This document shows, one piece after another, positions 15,550 through 23,243 of a stretch of DNA of 35,732 nt. The DNA comes from Candidatus Avimonas caecicola (GTDB lineage Bacteria; Bacillota; Clostridia; Oscillospirales; Acutalibacteraceae). The stretch's first letter is position 1. Each line of letters begins with the position of its first letter. The translations under genes were made by a program, and so were the position numbers. The notes under the pieces are model-generated. The model was not told the DNA's origin. It did no database searches and saw only the letters and a list, made by a program, of their open reading frames with translations. The stretch covers positions 1 to 35,732 of the forward strand of contig CAJFTG010000026.1 in NCBI GenBank assembly GCA_904419875.1, in the 5' to 3' direction.

Positions 15550-15654
15550 GCCGGATGCCGGGCAGGCCGCCGGTACGGCAGGATTCCGGCGGCTGTCCCG
15601 CCAGGCTTGGGGCCCTCGGGTTCGCCGGTACAATCCCCGTCCCCCCCTGGCAAA

Positions 15655-15735
15655 GAAAGCGGACGGGGAAGGGAAGAGCGGGAGAGGGGGAGAGGGGGAG
15701 AGGGGGATGGAAAACGGAAAACGGGAAGGGAACGA
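15655..15735. repeat. Purine tract with 8-bp tandem repeat after pyk
   Basis: The plus strand is almost purely G and A, including three or more copies of GGGAGAGG around 15680-15705. On the coding strand of pyk, which ends at 15760, this is a C-rich, G-poor pyrimidine tract directly 3' of the gene. I see no intrinsic terminator for pyk, so the tract may act as a Rho loading region, which is inference. Confidence 0.55.
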
Positions 15736-15759
15736 TGCGGCCGGCCGCTGGTACCGCCG

Positions 15760-17508
15760 TCATTTTTTGCTGTCTCCGAATATGACCGCGCCGCGCTCGG
15801 CGTCCAGAGTGACGGTGGTTCCGCTTTTGAGGATGCTGGTGGCCCCCCGGGCGGCGACCACGACCGGCTTTTCCAACGCCATCCCCACAATGGCGGCATG
15901 GCTGTTCAGCCCGGGCAGCTCGGTCACGATGCCGGACGCCTCCCGCAGCAGATGCAGAATATTGTTCGAAGTCTGCGGAATAACAAGAATATCGCCGGGA
16001 CGGAAGTTTTCCTCCGCTTCCTCCTCGCTGCGCGCCACACAGAGATTGCCGCAGGCCGCATATTTGGTCGCGCCTTTGCCCTGTACAAGGATATTACCCA
16101 CCAGATGAACCTTGAGCAGATTGGTGGTGCCGGAGATCCCCAGCGGCGCCCCGGCGGTGATGACGACCAGATCCCCGCTTTCCAGCAGGCCGGCCTTGGT
16201 GGCCAGATCTACGGCGTGGTCAAACAGGTCGTCCATGTTGGTTTTCATCTCGGCCAGCAACGGGATAACGCCCCAGGACAGATTCATCTGGCGCTGGTAT
16301 ACCGGACTGGTGGTGCAGCAGATAATGGGACAGGCCGGGCGGTATTTGGAAATCATCCGCGCGGTGGATCCGGATTTGGAAACCGTCAGAATCGCACGGG
16401 CGCCCAGATCGTGGGCGGTGGTCACTGTGGCATGGGAGATCGCGTTGGTTACATTGGGCGGCTCGTGCATGTCGCGCATGGCGAAGCGCTTGCAGTAATT
16501 GATGTCCTCCTCGGTACGGCACGCAATCCGCGCCATGGTCCGGAGCGCCTCCACCGGATAAGCGCCCGCCGCGGTTTCACCCGAAAGCATGATGGCGCTG
16601 GTGCCGTCGTATATGGCGTTTGCCACGTCGGTGGTTTCCGCCCGGGTGGGGCGGGGGTTCTTCATCATGGAATCCAGCATTTGGGTGGCGGTGATCACCT
16701 GCAGGCCGGCGTTATAGCCTTTGTGAATCAGTTTTTTCTGAATGCTGGGAATCTCCTCCAGGGCGATTTCCACCCCCATATCGCCGCGGGCGACCATGAT
16801 GCCGTCCGACACCTTGAGGATGTCGTCAATGTTGTCCACACCCTCGGCATTTTCGATCTTGGCAATGATGCGGATGGTGTGGTTGTCGTTGCGTTCCAGT
16901 TCCTGGCGGATTTCGAGAACATCGTCCGCCCGGCGGGTAAAGGACGCGGCGATGAAGTCTGCTTCCACCTCGCAGGCAAAGCGGATGTCCGCCCGGTCCC
17001 GTTCGCTCATAAAAGGCATGGAAAGCTGCGCTCCGGGCACGTTGATTCCCTTATTGGAGGAAACCGTGCCGCCGTTGATCACCGTACAGCGGATTTCCGT
17101 GGCGGTGGTTTTCTCCACCCGCAGCTCGATCAGCCCGTCGTCGATCAGGATGGTGCCGCCCGGCTTCACATCGTTCGGCAGCCCGGCAAAGCTCACGGAA
17201 GCCGCCTCCCGGCTGCCCTCCACCGCCTTGGTGGTCAGGGTGAAGGGGTCGCCGGCGTTCAGTTCCACCTTCTCCGGAAAGGTGCCGAGCCGGATTTCCG
17301 GGCCCTTGGTGTCGATGAGCACCGCCACCGGGAGATTCAGCTCCTCCCGCAGCTTTTTCACCTGATTGATCCGCACCAGCTGGTGCGCATGGTCCTGATG
17401 AGACATGTTGATCCGGGCCACATCCATGCCGGACAGCATCAGCTCCCGCAGAACGGCGGGATCGTCGGTGGAAGGGCCCAATGTGCAGATGATCTTTGTT
17501 TTTCTCAT
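15760..17508 (-). CDS. pyk: Pyruvate kinase with C-terminal PEP-utiliser domain
   Basis: Catalyses phosphoenolpyruvate plus ADP to pyruvate plus ATP, the last step of glycolysis, in the cytoplasm. The 582 residues begin MRKTKIICTLGPST and include ARINMSHQDH, the K+/Mg2+ site region around VLIDTKGPEIRLG, MVARGDMGVE and TATQMLDSM, all classical. Residues from about 480 on (GDILVIPQTSNNILHLL, GLNSHAAIVGMALEKPVV) are the extra PEP-utiliser mobile domain seen in Bacillus and Clostridia enzymes. The ATG at 17508 matches family starts; a TTG two codons earlier at 17514 has better spacing from AAAGG and is an alternative. It is a single-gene unit. Confidence 0.97.
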   Translation of the reverse strand: MRKTKIICTLGPSTDDPAVLRELMLSGMDVARINMSHQDHAHQLVRINQVKKLREELNLPVAVLIDTKGPEIRLGTFPEKVELNAGDPFTLTTKAVEGSREAASVSFAGLPNDVKPGGTILIDDGLIELRVEKTTATEIRCTVINGGTVSSNKGINVPGAQLSMPFMSERDRADIRFACEVEADFIAASFTRRADDVLEIRQELERNDNHTIRIIAKIENAEGVDNIDDILKVSDGIMVARGDMGVEIALEEIPSIQKKLIHKGYNAGLQVITATQMLDSMMKNPRPTRAETTDVANAIYDGTSAIMLSGETAAGAYPVEALRTMARIACRTEEDINYCKRFAMRDMHEPPNVTNAISHATVTTAHDLGARAILTVSKSGSTARMISKYRPACPIICCTTSPVYQRQMNLSWGVIPLLAEMKTNMDDLFDHAVDLATKAGLLESGDLVVITAGAPLGISGTTNLLKVHLVGNILVQGKGATKYAACGNLCVARSEEEAEENFRPGDILVIPQTSNNILHLLREASGIVTELPGLNSHAAIVGMALEKPVVVAARGATSILKSGTTVTLDAERGAVIFGDSKK

Positions 17509-18384
17509 AGCCAAACCATGCCTTTCTCCAAATTTTCATGTCTGTATCCGGCGGAGACGGCGCGGGAACCCGGCCGAAGCCGCCGGCGGTTTGAAACGTC
17601 CGAAGCCTTTGAAGGGAATCCAAGCGGAGCAGGGGAACAGGGGAACAGTGAACAGTGGACAGTAGACAGGAAAAAGTCGTCTCATTTTTTAGAATATCCG
17701 AATTTTCCCTAGTTTATAGGATAACACAAAAGCGCCGACGGAAAAAGGGGGGGATACAAAGATTTCCTGCCTTTCTCTTTTTTCTGGGATATGGCTAAAA
17801 AAAGAGAAAGGGCGCAACTATATTCATATATTCATACGGTTTGGAAAGCGTGCCGCCGCTTTTACAATGCGTCCGCCGAAGAAGGCGGGAGGTTGTGAAA
17901 GAATGCGGGCGGATACAGGAAAGGACAAGAAAGCACAGGGGTGCGGAGGAAAGCGCAGGAGAACGGAGAGGTCAGGGAGGCAATGAGACAGGGAGAACGG
18001 GAAAAGCAGGGGGATTGAAGGGGAACACACGCAGGGTACGGAACAGAGCATAAAAAGGGCAGGGAAAGGAGCGGAAAAGGAACGGGAAAGGAACGGGGAA
18101 AAAGACGCGGAGCAAAAGGAGCGGAGCGCACAGCGGCGCATAAGGCGCATTAAGGGGAAAGGAGGGAAGGGGGGAGAGAGGGGAAGGAAGGGAAAGAATT
18201 TTGAAAAAAAGCGGGGCAGCGGTTGCATTCCTCGGCCATTGTGTGTAAACTTGTAAACTGAAACGGTCAGAGCGTGAAAGACAAAGCCGCTTTCGGGGAA
18301 AGCGGCGCCGGCAAGGCCCCCGGCCCTTGTCCAAAGGGCAGGAAGCCCTCGCAAAGCGATAAAACGGAAAGGACGAATCATAGA
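17509..18384. other. Large divergent intergenic region with polypurine tract
   Basis: About 875 bases between divergent pyk and the VanY-type gene. I see no gene here. It contains an AT-rich hairpin (17770-17811) and then, from about 17880 to 18215, a long G/A-rich run on the plus strand with many short imperfect repeats such as GGAAAGGA and GGAACGGG. Open frames on the opposite strand across it are low-complexity Pro/Ser/Phe peptides and are spurious. Confidence 0.6.
17770..17811. repeat. AT-rich 14-bp inverted repeat
   Basis: CCTTTCTCTTTTTT (17770-17783) pairs perfectly with AAAAAAGAGAAAGG (17798-17811) around a 14-base loop. The low GC content of the stem argues against a normal terminator. 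It sits upstream of pyk and may be a regulatory or chance structure of the purine/pyrimidine region. Confidence 0.4.
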
Positions 18385-19293
18385 ATGAGCAAACAGAGCA
18401 GCACAGGCCGCCGGGAGGAGAGCCCGTATATCGTCCCGGGGAAGTCCCGCAAGGGGAGAAAGAAGCCGCACCGGGGGCGCTGGGTCCTTCTGGTCCTGAT
18501 CATCCTCCTGGCAGCGGCGGCGCTGGGATTTTTGCTGTGGGGGATTTTCGGCCCGGTGGAGCTCGGCTCCGACGATGTCAGCCGCGGCTCGGCGGCCCCG
18601 ACCACGGCGGGGACCACGCCTGGTTCCTCGACCACCCCGGCCTCCTCCGCCGCCACCTCCTCCGCGCCGACCGCCGGCACGTCGGCGCCGGACCCCGAAA
18701 AGGCCAAAACGTATGTGCAGCCCTCGGGCGCGGCCTGGAACCTGATCCTGGTCAACGATTACAACGCCGTCCCGGCCGGGTACGAGGAGGACACCGTGAT
18801 GGAATGGGTGTCCGGCGGGCAGATGGATCAGCGGGCGGCGGAAGCTTACCGGCAGATGCTTGCCGACGGCGCGGCCTACGACCTCCGGGGCGTGTCTTTG
18901 TTCCGGGCGCAGTCGCTGCAGGAGTCCCTGTATTCCCGCGAGGTGGAGAAATGGAAGGGGCAGGGCTACGACCAGGCGGCGGCGGAGGAAAAAGCGAACA
19001 CCGTGGTCAAGCGTCCCGGCTACAGCGAGCACAATACCGGCCTGGCGGCCGACGTGGGAGGCAGCGGCAACTACAGCCTCAATCAGGATTTTGAAAACAC
19101 GGAGGCGTATGCCTGGCTGATCGAGCATTGCGCGGATTACGGCTTTATTCTCCGCTTCCCCAAAGACAAGGAGGAAATCACCGGCGTGATTTTTGAACCG
19201 TGGCATTATCGCTATGTCGGGGTGGAGGCGGCCCGGGAAATTATGAGCCGGGGGCTCTGCCTGGAGGAATACCTGTTCGAAAAGGGGCTGTGA
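18385..19293 (+). CDS. Membrane-anchored VanY-type D-alanyl-D-alanine carboxypeptidase
   Basis: A 302-residue peptidase of the M15B/VanY family that trims terminal D-Ala from peptidoglycan stem peptides on the outer face of the membrane. Residues 1-35 are basic, 36-55 are one membrane helix (WVLLVLIILLAAAALGFLLW), and 65-105 are a Thr/Ser/Ala/Pro linker. The catalytic domain has SEHNTGLAADV at 214-224 (zinc ligands His216 and Asp223) and EPWHYRYVG with Glu271 and His274. The start at 18385 is chosen over an upstream frame opening at 18274 because AAAGGA precedes it. There is no VanR/S context, so cell-wall maturation rather than glycopeptide resistance is likely. Confidence 0.93.
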   Translation: MSKQSSTGRREESPYIVPGKSRKGRKKPHRGRWVLLVLIILLAAAALGFLLWGIFGPVELGSDDVSRGSAAPTTAGTTPGSSTTPASSAATSSAPTAGTSAPDPEKAKTYVQPSGAAWNLILVNDYNAVPAGYEEDTVMEWVSGGQMDQRAAEAYRQMLADGAAYDLRGVSLFRAQSLQESLYSREVEKWKGQGYDQAAAEEKANTVVKRPGYSEHNTGLAADVGGSGNYSLNQDFENTEAYAWLIEHCADYGFILRFPKDKEEITGVIFEPWHYRYVGVEAAREIMSRGLCLEEYLFEKGL

Positions 19294-19304
19294 CGCCCGG
19301 CGGC

Positions 19305-19440
19305 GTTCCTGCCCGCCTCTTCGGCTTCCCTTTCCCGCCCTTCTCCTTTTTCTCATTTTTCACTGCCTCCTTCCTCCTTTTTTCTCTCCCGCTCTCCTGC
19401 CCCCCTGCCCCCTGCTCCCTCTCCGTTTCCGTTCCGGCTG
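19305..19440 (+). repeat. Polypyrimidine tract after the VanY-type gene
   Basis: Directly 3' of the gene ending at 19293, the coding strand becomes almost purely C and T for over 100 bases. No hairpin with T-run is present. As for the pyk tract, the C-rich, G-poor RNA resembles a Rho utilisation region; this is inference. Confidence 0.5.
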
Positions 19441-19555
19441 CCTGGACGCAGCCATGGAGGGGCCGCCCTTTGGGCCGGGAAGGAACCGGACGGGAATGGA
19501 TAGGAGCGGATAGGATCGACAGGATCGGACGGGTAAAAATTCCGTCCGGCACGGC

Positions 19556-19584
19556 TTGACAAGGCCGGAGCGTTCTGGTATAAT
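19556..19584 (+). promoter_or_regulatory. Promoter of infC-rpmI-rplT
   Basis: Consensus TTGACA (19556-19561) and TATAAT (19579-19584) with a 17-base spacer. The start should be near 19591, leaving a leader of about 173 bases before infC that carries a terminator. Confidence 0.9.
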
Positions 19585-19590
19585 GCACTG

Positions 19591-19763
19591 GAAATAAACA
19601 AAGCAGAGCGTTTGCCCGCTCTCACCCTCCGGATTCCGTTCCGGCCGGTCAATACGGTTCTGGCAGCTCCCCTGCAGGCAGGGGCGTGTGCGCGGTCGTT
19701 TTCGCGGGCAGAGGTGTTCTGCCCGCGTTTTTGTCAACTTCAGTCAGGTGGAGGTGCGTAACC
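19591..19763 (+). promoter_or_regulatory. Regulatory leader of the translation-factor operon
   Basis: The leader has a small hairpin AGAGCG/CGCTCT near 19605-19622, a second CCCCTG/CAGGGG hairpin at about 19669-19684, then a strong terminator at 19703-19732 before the infC binding site GGAGG (19750-19754). TGCCCGC at 19613-19619 can pair with GCGGGCA at 19704-19710, the left arm of the terminator, so it is a candidate antiterminator. In Bacillus subtilis this operon is controlled by L20-dependent attenuation in the leader; a similar control is likely here. Confidence 0.72.
19703..19732 (+). terminator. Attenuator terminator upstream of infC
   Basis: A perfect 10-base stem CGCGGGCAGA (19703-19712) and TCTGCCCGCG (19718-19727) with a GGTGT loop is followed by TTTTT. 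It lies within the leader, 30 bases before the infC start region, so it must be read through for expression. Confidence 0.88.
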
Positions 19764-20282
19764 ATAGCAAGTAAGGAACTGCAGATCAACGAGCAAATCC
19801 GGGACAGCGAAATCCGCGTCATCGGCGCCGACGGGGAGCAGTTGGGCATCATGCCCACCCGCGAAGCCCAGAAGATCGCCGACGACAAAAATCTGGATCT
19901 GGTAAAAATCGCGCCGGCCGCTCAGCCTCCGGTCTGCCGCATCATGGATTACGGCAAGTATCGGTTCGAGCAGTCCAAGCGCGAGAAGGAAGCCCGCAAA
20001 AACCAGCGTGTCGTCGAAATCAAGGAGGTCCGCCTGGGCCTCAACACCGATGTGGGGGATTTCAACACAAAGGTCAAGCATGCCGCCCGTTTCCTCGGGG
20101 AAGGCAACAAGGTGAAGGTTTCCATCCGCTTCCGCGGACGGGAGCTGGGGCATCCGGAGATCGGGCTGGAGGCCATGAAGCGTTTTGCCGAGGCCTGCGC
20201 GGAATTCGGTGTGATCGAGCGGCCCGCCAAGATGGAAGGCCGGCAGATGCTGATGTTCCTTGCCCCGAAGCCTGCGAAGTAA
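19764..20282 (+). CDS. infC: Translation initiation factor IF-3, probable AUA start
   Basis: IF-3 binds the 30S subunit, prevents premature 50S joining and monitors start-codon and initiator tRNA pairing. The protein starts [18 protein letters not shown] after two or three residues and continues with [20 protein letters not shown] at the domain linker and the C-terminal domain to FLAPKPAK; about 172 residues, as usual. There is no ATG, GTG or TTG in frame near the GGAGG at 19750-19754; the codon nine bases after it is ATA (19764-19766), directly before GCA AGT AAG. Non-canonical infC starts (AUU in E. coli) let IF-3 repress its own translation. The alternative is a GTG at 19686 inside the terminator leader, which is unlikely. 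Confidence 0.93.
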   Translation: MASKELQINEQIRDSEIRVIGADGEQLGIMPTREAQKIADDKNLDLVKIAPAAQPPVCRIMDYGKYRFEQSKREKEARKNQRVVEIKEVRLGLNTDVGDFNTKVKHAARFLGEGNKVKVSIRFRGRELGHPEIGLEAMKRFAEACAEFGVIERPAKMEGRQMLMFLAPKPAK

Positions 20283-20308
20283 ACGAAGTCATTAAGGAGG
20301 ACAAAACG

Positions 20309-20506
20309 ATGCCGAAGATCAAGACGCACACCGGCGCAAAAAAGCGCTTTAAACTCTCCAAAAACGGCAAGCCGATCCGTGCGAAGGCTTACAAATCCCA
20401 CATCCTGAACAAGAAGACGACCAAGCGCAAGAGGAATCTCCGCAAGACCCGGGTGGCCGACGTCACCAACGCGCGGCAGATCAAGCGCCTGATCCCCTAT
20501 AAATAA
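20309..20506 (+). CDS. rpmI: 50S ribosomal protein L35
   Basis: A 65-residue very basic protein beginning [17 protein letters not shown], the conserved start of L35, and with the usual [15 protein letters not shown] stretch. It is a structural component of the large ribosomal subunit. It sits between infC and rplT as in nearly all bacteria, with AAGGAGG ahead of its ATG and 26 bases after the infC stop. Confidence 0.97.
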   Translation: MPKIKTHTGAKKRFKLSKNGKPIRAKAYKSHILNKKTTKRKRNLRKTRVADVTNARQIKRLIPYK

Positions 20507-20534
20507 TCAACGTTTTGGATGGAGGTAACGTAAC

Positions 20535-20888
20535 ATGGCTCGTATAAAGGGCGCGATGATGACGCGCAAGAGAAGAAAAAAGACCGTGAAGCTCGCCAAG
20601 GGCTATTTCGGCGCCAAGTCCAAGCTGTTCAAGATGGCCAAGCAGGCCGTGATGAAATCCGGTCAGTACGCCTATATCGGCCGCAAGCAGAGAAAGCGGG
20701 ATTTCCGCCGTCTGTGGATTACCCGCATTTCCGCCGCCGCCAAGCAGAACGGCATGAACTATTCCACCTTCATGAACGGCCTGAAGAAGGCGAACATCAC
20801 CCTCAACCGCAAGATGCTCGCCGAGCTTGCCGTTTCCGACGCCGCCGCGTTTACCGCGCTGGCGGAAAAGGCGAAGGCCGCGTTATAA
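20535..20888 (+). CDS. rplT: 50S ribosomal protein L20
   Basis: A 117-residue basic protein starting [20 protein letters not shown], followed by [21 protein letters not shown] and [13 protein letters not shown], all L20 hallmarks. L20 is an early assembly protein of the large subunit and in Firmicutes represses this operon through the leader RNA. The binding site GGAGG is at 20521-20525. A strong hairpin follows the stop. Confidence 0.97.
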   Translation: MARIKGAMMTRKRRKKTVKLAKGYFGAKSKLFKMAKQAVMKSGQYAYIGRKQRKRDFRRLWITRISAAAKQNGMNYSTFMNGLKKANITLNRKMLAELAVSDAAAFTALAEKAKAAL

Positions 20889-20901
20889 TAAGCTGTTTTT
20901 G

Positions 20902-20927
20902 CGCCCGCCGGCCCTTTCCGGCGGGCG
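20902..20927 (+). terminator. Terminator after rplT
   Basis: CGCCCGCCGG (20902-20911) and CCGGCGGGCG (20918-20927) form a perfect 10-base stem with a CCCTTT loop, followed by a T-containing tail (TATCTTGCTCTT). It ends the infC-rpmI-rplT transcript. Confidence 0.75.
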
Positions 20928-21059
20928 TATCTTGCTCTTACGGGGGCCTGCCGTGATGCGGAAGGGACGGCCCCGTCCGCGTGGCCGCCGGCTTTCTCCG
21001 CCGGCTTCGTCCGGACCGTTTCCCCTGTTCGGCCCCATTCCGCGCCAGGGAGGACCTTT

Positions 21060-21872
21060 ATGCAGATCACCAGCCGCGACAATCCAACTGTCCGCCGTCT
21101 CCGCCGCCTTTTCACAGACGGGAAGGCCCGCCGGGAAGAGCGCGCCTTTGCCCTTGAGGGAGCCCGCCTGTGCGAAGACGCCGCCCTGTCCGGCGTGGAG
21201 ATCCGCACGGCGCTGTATACCGCCCGGGCGGCGGAAACCTACGCCGCCCAGCTGGAACGGGTGCTCGCCGTCTGCGGGGAGGCGCACGAAATTCCGGAGG
21301 GTCTGGCCGGGTCGCTGGCCGATACTGCTGCCCCGCAGGGGATATTCTGTCTGTGCGGGATGCTTGACAACCGGGAGGCATTCGATACAATAGGAAGAAA
21401 CCCGCCCCGGCGGGGATACCTCGCGCTGGAAAGCATGCAGGACCCCGCCAACCTGGGGGCGGTCGTCCGCACCGCCGAGGCGCTCGGACTGGACGGCCTT
21501 CTCCTGTCCGACGGCTGCTGCGACATATACAACCCCAAGGTGCTGCGGGGCAGCATGGGCGGCGTTTTCCGCCTTCCCTTCGTGTTCGTGGGGGAAATGG
21601 CGGAGGCCGTTCGCACGCTGCAGGGGCGGGGACTGACCTGCTGGGCCTGCGTGGTGGACGGGGACGCCGTCCCGCTGCCGCAGGCCGGCCTGACCCCGCG
21701 CAGCGTCTGCGTGATCGGCAACGAGGGAGCGGGCCTGCGGCAGCGCACGGCGGCGGCCTGCGCCCGGCGCCTCACCATCCCCATGGCGGGACGGGCGGAA
21801 TCGCTCAACGCCGCGATGGCGGCGGGCATTGTAATGTGGGAAATGACGCGGGGCGCCGTCCCCGTGGAATAG
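21060..21872 (+). CDS. SpoU/TrmH-family RNA 2'-O-methyltransferase
   Basis: A 270-residue SPOUT-class enzyme that methylates ribose 2'-OH of rRNA or tRNA using S-adenosylmethionine. The N-terminal 100 residues are the substrate-binding domain (SRDNPTVRRLRRL, FALEGARLCEDA). Motif 1 is SMQDPANLGAVVRTAEALG, motif 2 is VCVIGNEGAGL and motif 3 is IPMAGRAESLNAAMAAGI, the last two forming the trefoil-knot cofactor site. The start at 21060 has AGGGAGG upstream. Members next to rplT are common in Clostridia and usually annotated as 23S rRNA guanosine methyltransferase-like; the exact target nucleotide is not known from sequence. Confidence 0.93.
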   Translation: MQITSRDNPTVRRLRRLFTDGKARREERAFALEGARLCEDAALSGVEIRTALYTARAAETYAAQLERVLAVCGEAHEIPEGLAGSLADTAAPQGIFCLCGMLDNREAFDTIGRNPPRRGYLALESMQDPANLGAVVRTAEALGLDGLLLSDGCCDIYNPKVLRGSMGGVFRLPFVFVGEMAEAVRTLQGRGLTCWACVVDGDAVPLPQAGLTPRSVCVIGNEGAGLRQRTAAACARRLTIPMAGRAESLNAAMAAGIVMWEMTRGAVPVE

Positions 21873-21950
21873 GGACCGTGTCCGGCGCGGCCCACTGAAA
21901 AAGCCGGGCGGCGCCCGCGGCGCTGCCCGGCGGTTGGGAGGAAAAACGGC

Positions 21951-23141
21951 ATGGATGCGCGGCTGATCTGGATTTGGATGCAGACGGCTCTCGGACCCGG
22001 GAGCCCTTGTTCGGACGCACTGCTGCGCGCCTTCGGGCATCCCTCCGCGCTGCGGGAGGCCGCGGGGAAGGGGTTGGAGCGGTTCGGCCTTTCCCGGGAC
22101 GAATGCCGGCGGCTGGCCGACCCGTCCCTGGAGCCGGCCGAGGCCGTCCTGAACCGGGCAAAGGAGCTGGGGATCTGGCTTCTCACGCCGGAGGACGAAC
22201 GGTATCCTTCCCTGCTGAGGGGGATCCCCGGCCTGCCGCTGGTGCTGTACGGACGGGGAACGATGCCGGATCTGGATCTGATCCCGCCGGTCGCCGTAGC
22301 GGGCACGCGGAACCTGAGCGATTATGGCCGCCGCGCAACCGGGCTCATCGCCGGCGGGCTGGCCCTGGGCGGCGCAGCGGTGATTGCTGGCGGCGCGGCC
22401 GGGGTGGAAGCCTGCGCCCATCAGGCGGCGCTGGAAGCGGGAGGAATCACCGTCTCCGTTTCGGCGGCCGGGCTGGCGCTGGAATATCCCGAACAAAACC
22501 GCGCGCTTCGGGAGCGGATCACGGACGGCGGCGGCGCGCTGCTTTGCGAATACCCGCCGGATGAGCCGCGCCGACGCCTCACCCATCGGGATTTCCTGAT
22601 GTGCAACCGGATCGTCAGCGGTTTGTCCCTCGGCGTCTGCGTGACCGAGGCGGGAGAGCGGAGCGGTTCGCTGATGATCGCCCGCCACGCGCGGGAGCAG
22701 GGGCGGGACGTGTTCGCCGTGTCGGGGGATATCCTCACCGGGCGGAGCGCCGGCACCGACCGGCTCATCCAGCAAGGGGCGCGGCTGGTCCGCGGTCCGG
22801 AGGAAATCCTGGAGGAGTATGCCGAACGCTTCTCCCTGGTGCTCGACCCGCAGGCGGCTTCCCGCGTGCGGGAAAGGCCGCCCCGCCCGGCAGGGAAAAC
22901 GCCGCCTGCGCCCCGGGAGCCGGAGCAAAAGCCCCGGCAGGCCCCGGAACCGCCGGACCTTTCCCTCCTGTCCGACGCCGCCCGCCGGGTGTGGGAGGCG
23001 CTGGAGGGGGAGCCGCAGCGGATCGGCACGCTGGCCGGACGCTGCGGGCTGCCGGTGCCGGCAGTGACGGCCGCCCTGACCGAGCTGGAAATGACGCAGG
23101 CGGTCAGGCGTCTGCCCGGCCAGGCATTTGCGCGGGGATAA
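21951..23141 (+). CDS. dprA: DNA-processing protein DprA (Smf)
   Basis: A 396-residue DprA, which binds single-stranded DNA taken up during transformation and loads RecA. The N-terminal helical domain spans residues 1-75. The Rossmann-fold core contains TPEDERYPSLLRGIPGLPLVLYGRG, AVAGTRNLSDYG and AGGAAGVEACAHQAAL; the typical VGSR and SGxAxGID versions differ at several positions here (GTR, GGAAGVE), so this copy is somewhat diverged. NRIVSGLS and GSLMIARHAREQGRDVFAVSG follow. A Pro-rich linker and a C-terminal winged helix (about 340-395) complete it. The neighbour topA is a frequent partner of dprA in Firmicutes. Confidence 0.94.
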   Translation: MDARLIWIWMQTALGPGSPCSDALLRAFGHPSALREAAGKGLERFGLSRDECRRLADPSLEPAEAVLNRAKELGIWLLTPEDERYPSLLRGIPGLPLVLYGRGTMPDLDLIPPVAVAGTRNLSDYGRRATGLIAGGLALGGAAVIAGGAAGVEACAHQAALEAGGITVSVSAAGLALEYPEQNRALRERITDGGGALLCEYPPDEPRRRLTHRDFLMCNRIVSGLSLGVCVTEAGERSGSLMIARHAREQGRDVFAVSGDILTGRSAGTDRLIQQGARLVRGPEEILEEYAERFSLVLDPQAASRVRERPPRPAGKTPPAPREPEQKPRQAPEPPDLSLLSDAARRVWEALEGEPQRIGTLAGRCGLPVPAVTAALTELEMTQAVRRLPGQAFARG

Positions 23142-23243
23142 CCGCCCGGCCGGAGGCATAGAATACCACACAGGCGGCGTCCGCCGAGGCGGTCCCCCTG
23201 GCTTTACCATAAACTCAAACCCTAGGAAGGAACGTGATGCCGT

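Noticed and set aside
17824-19356. Minus-strand frame over the purine tract and the VanY-type gene
   Set aside because: Low-complexity Pro/Ser/Phe and Gly/Arg runs created by the purine tract and GC-rich coding DNA on the other strand.
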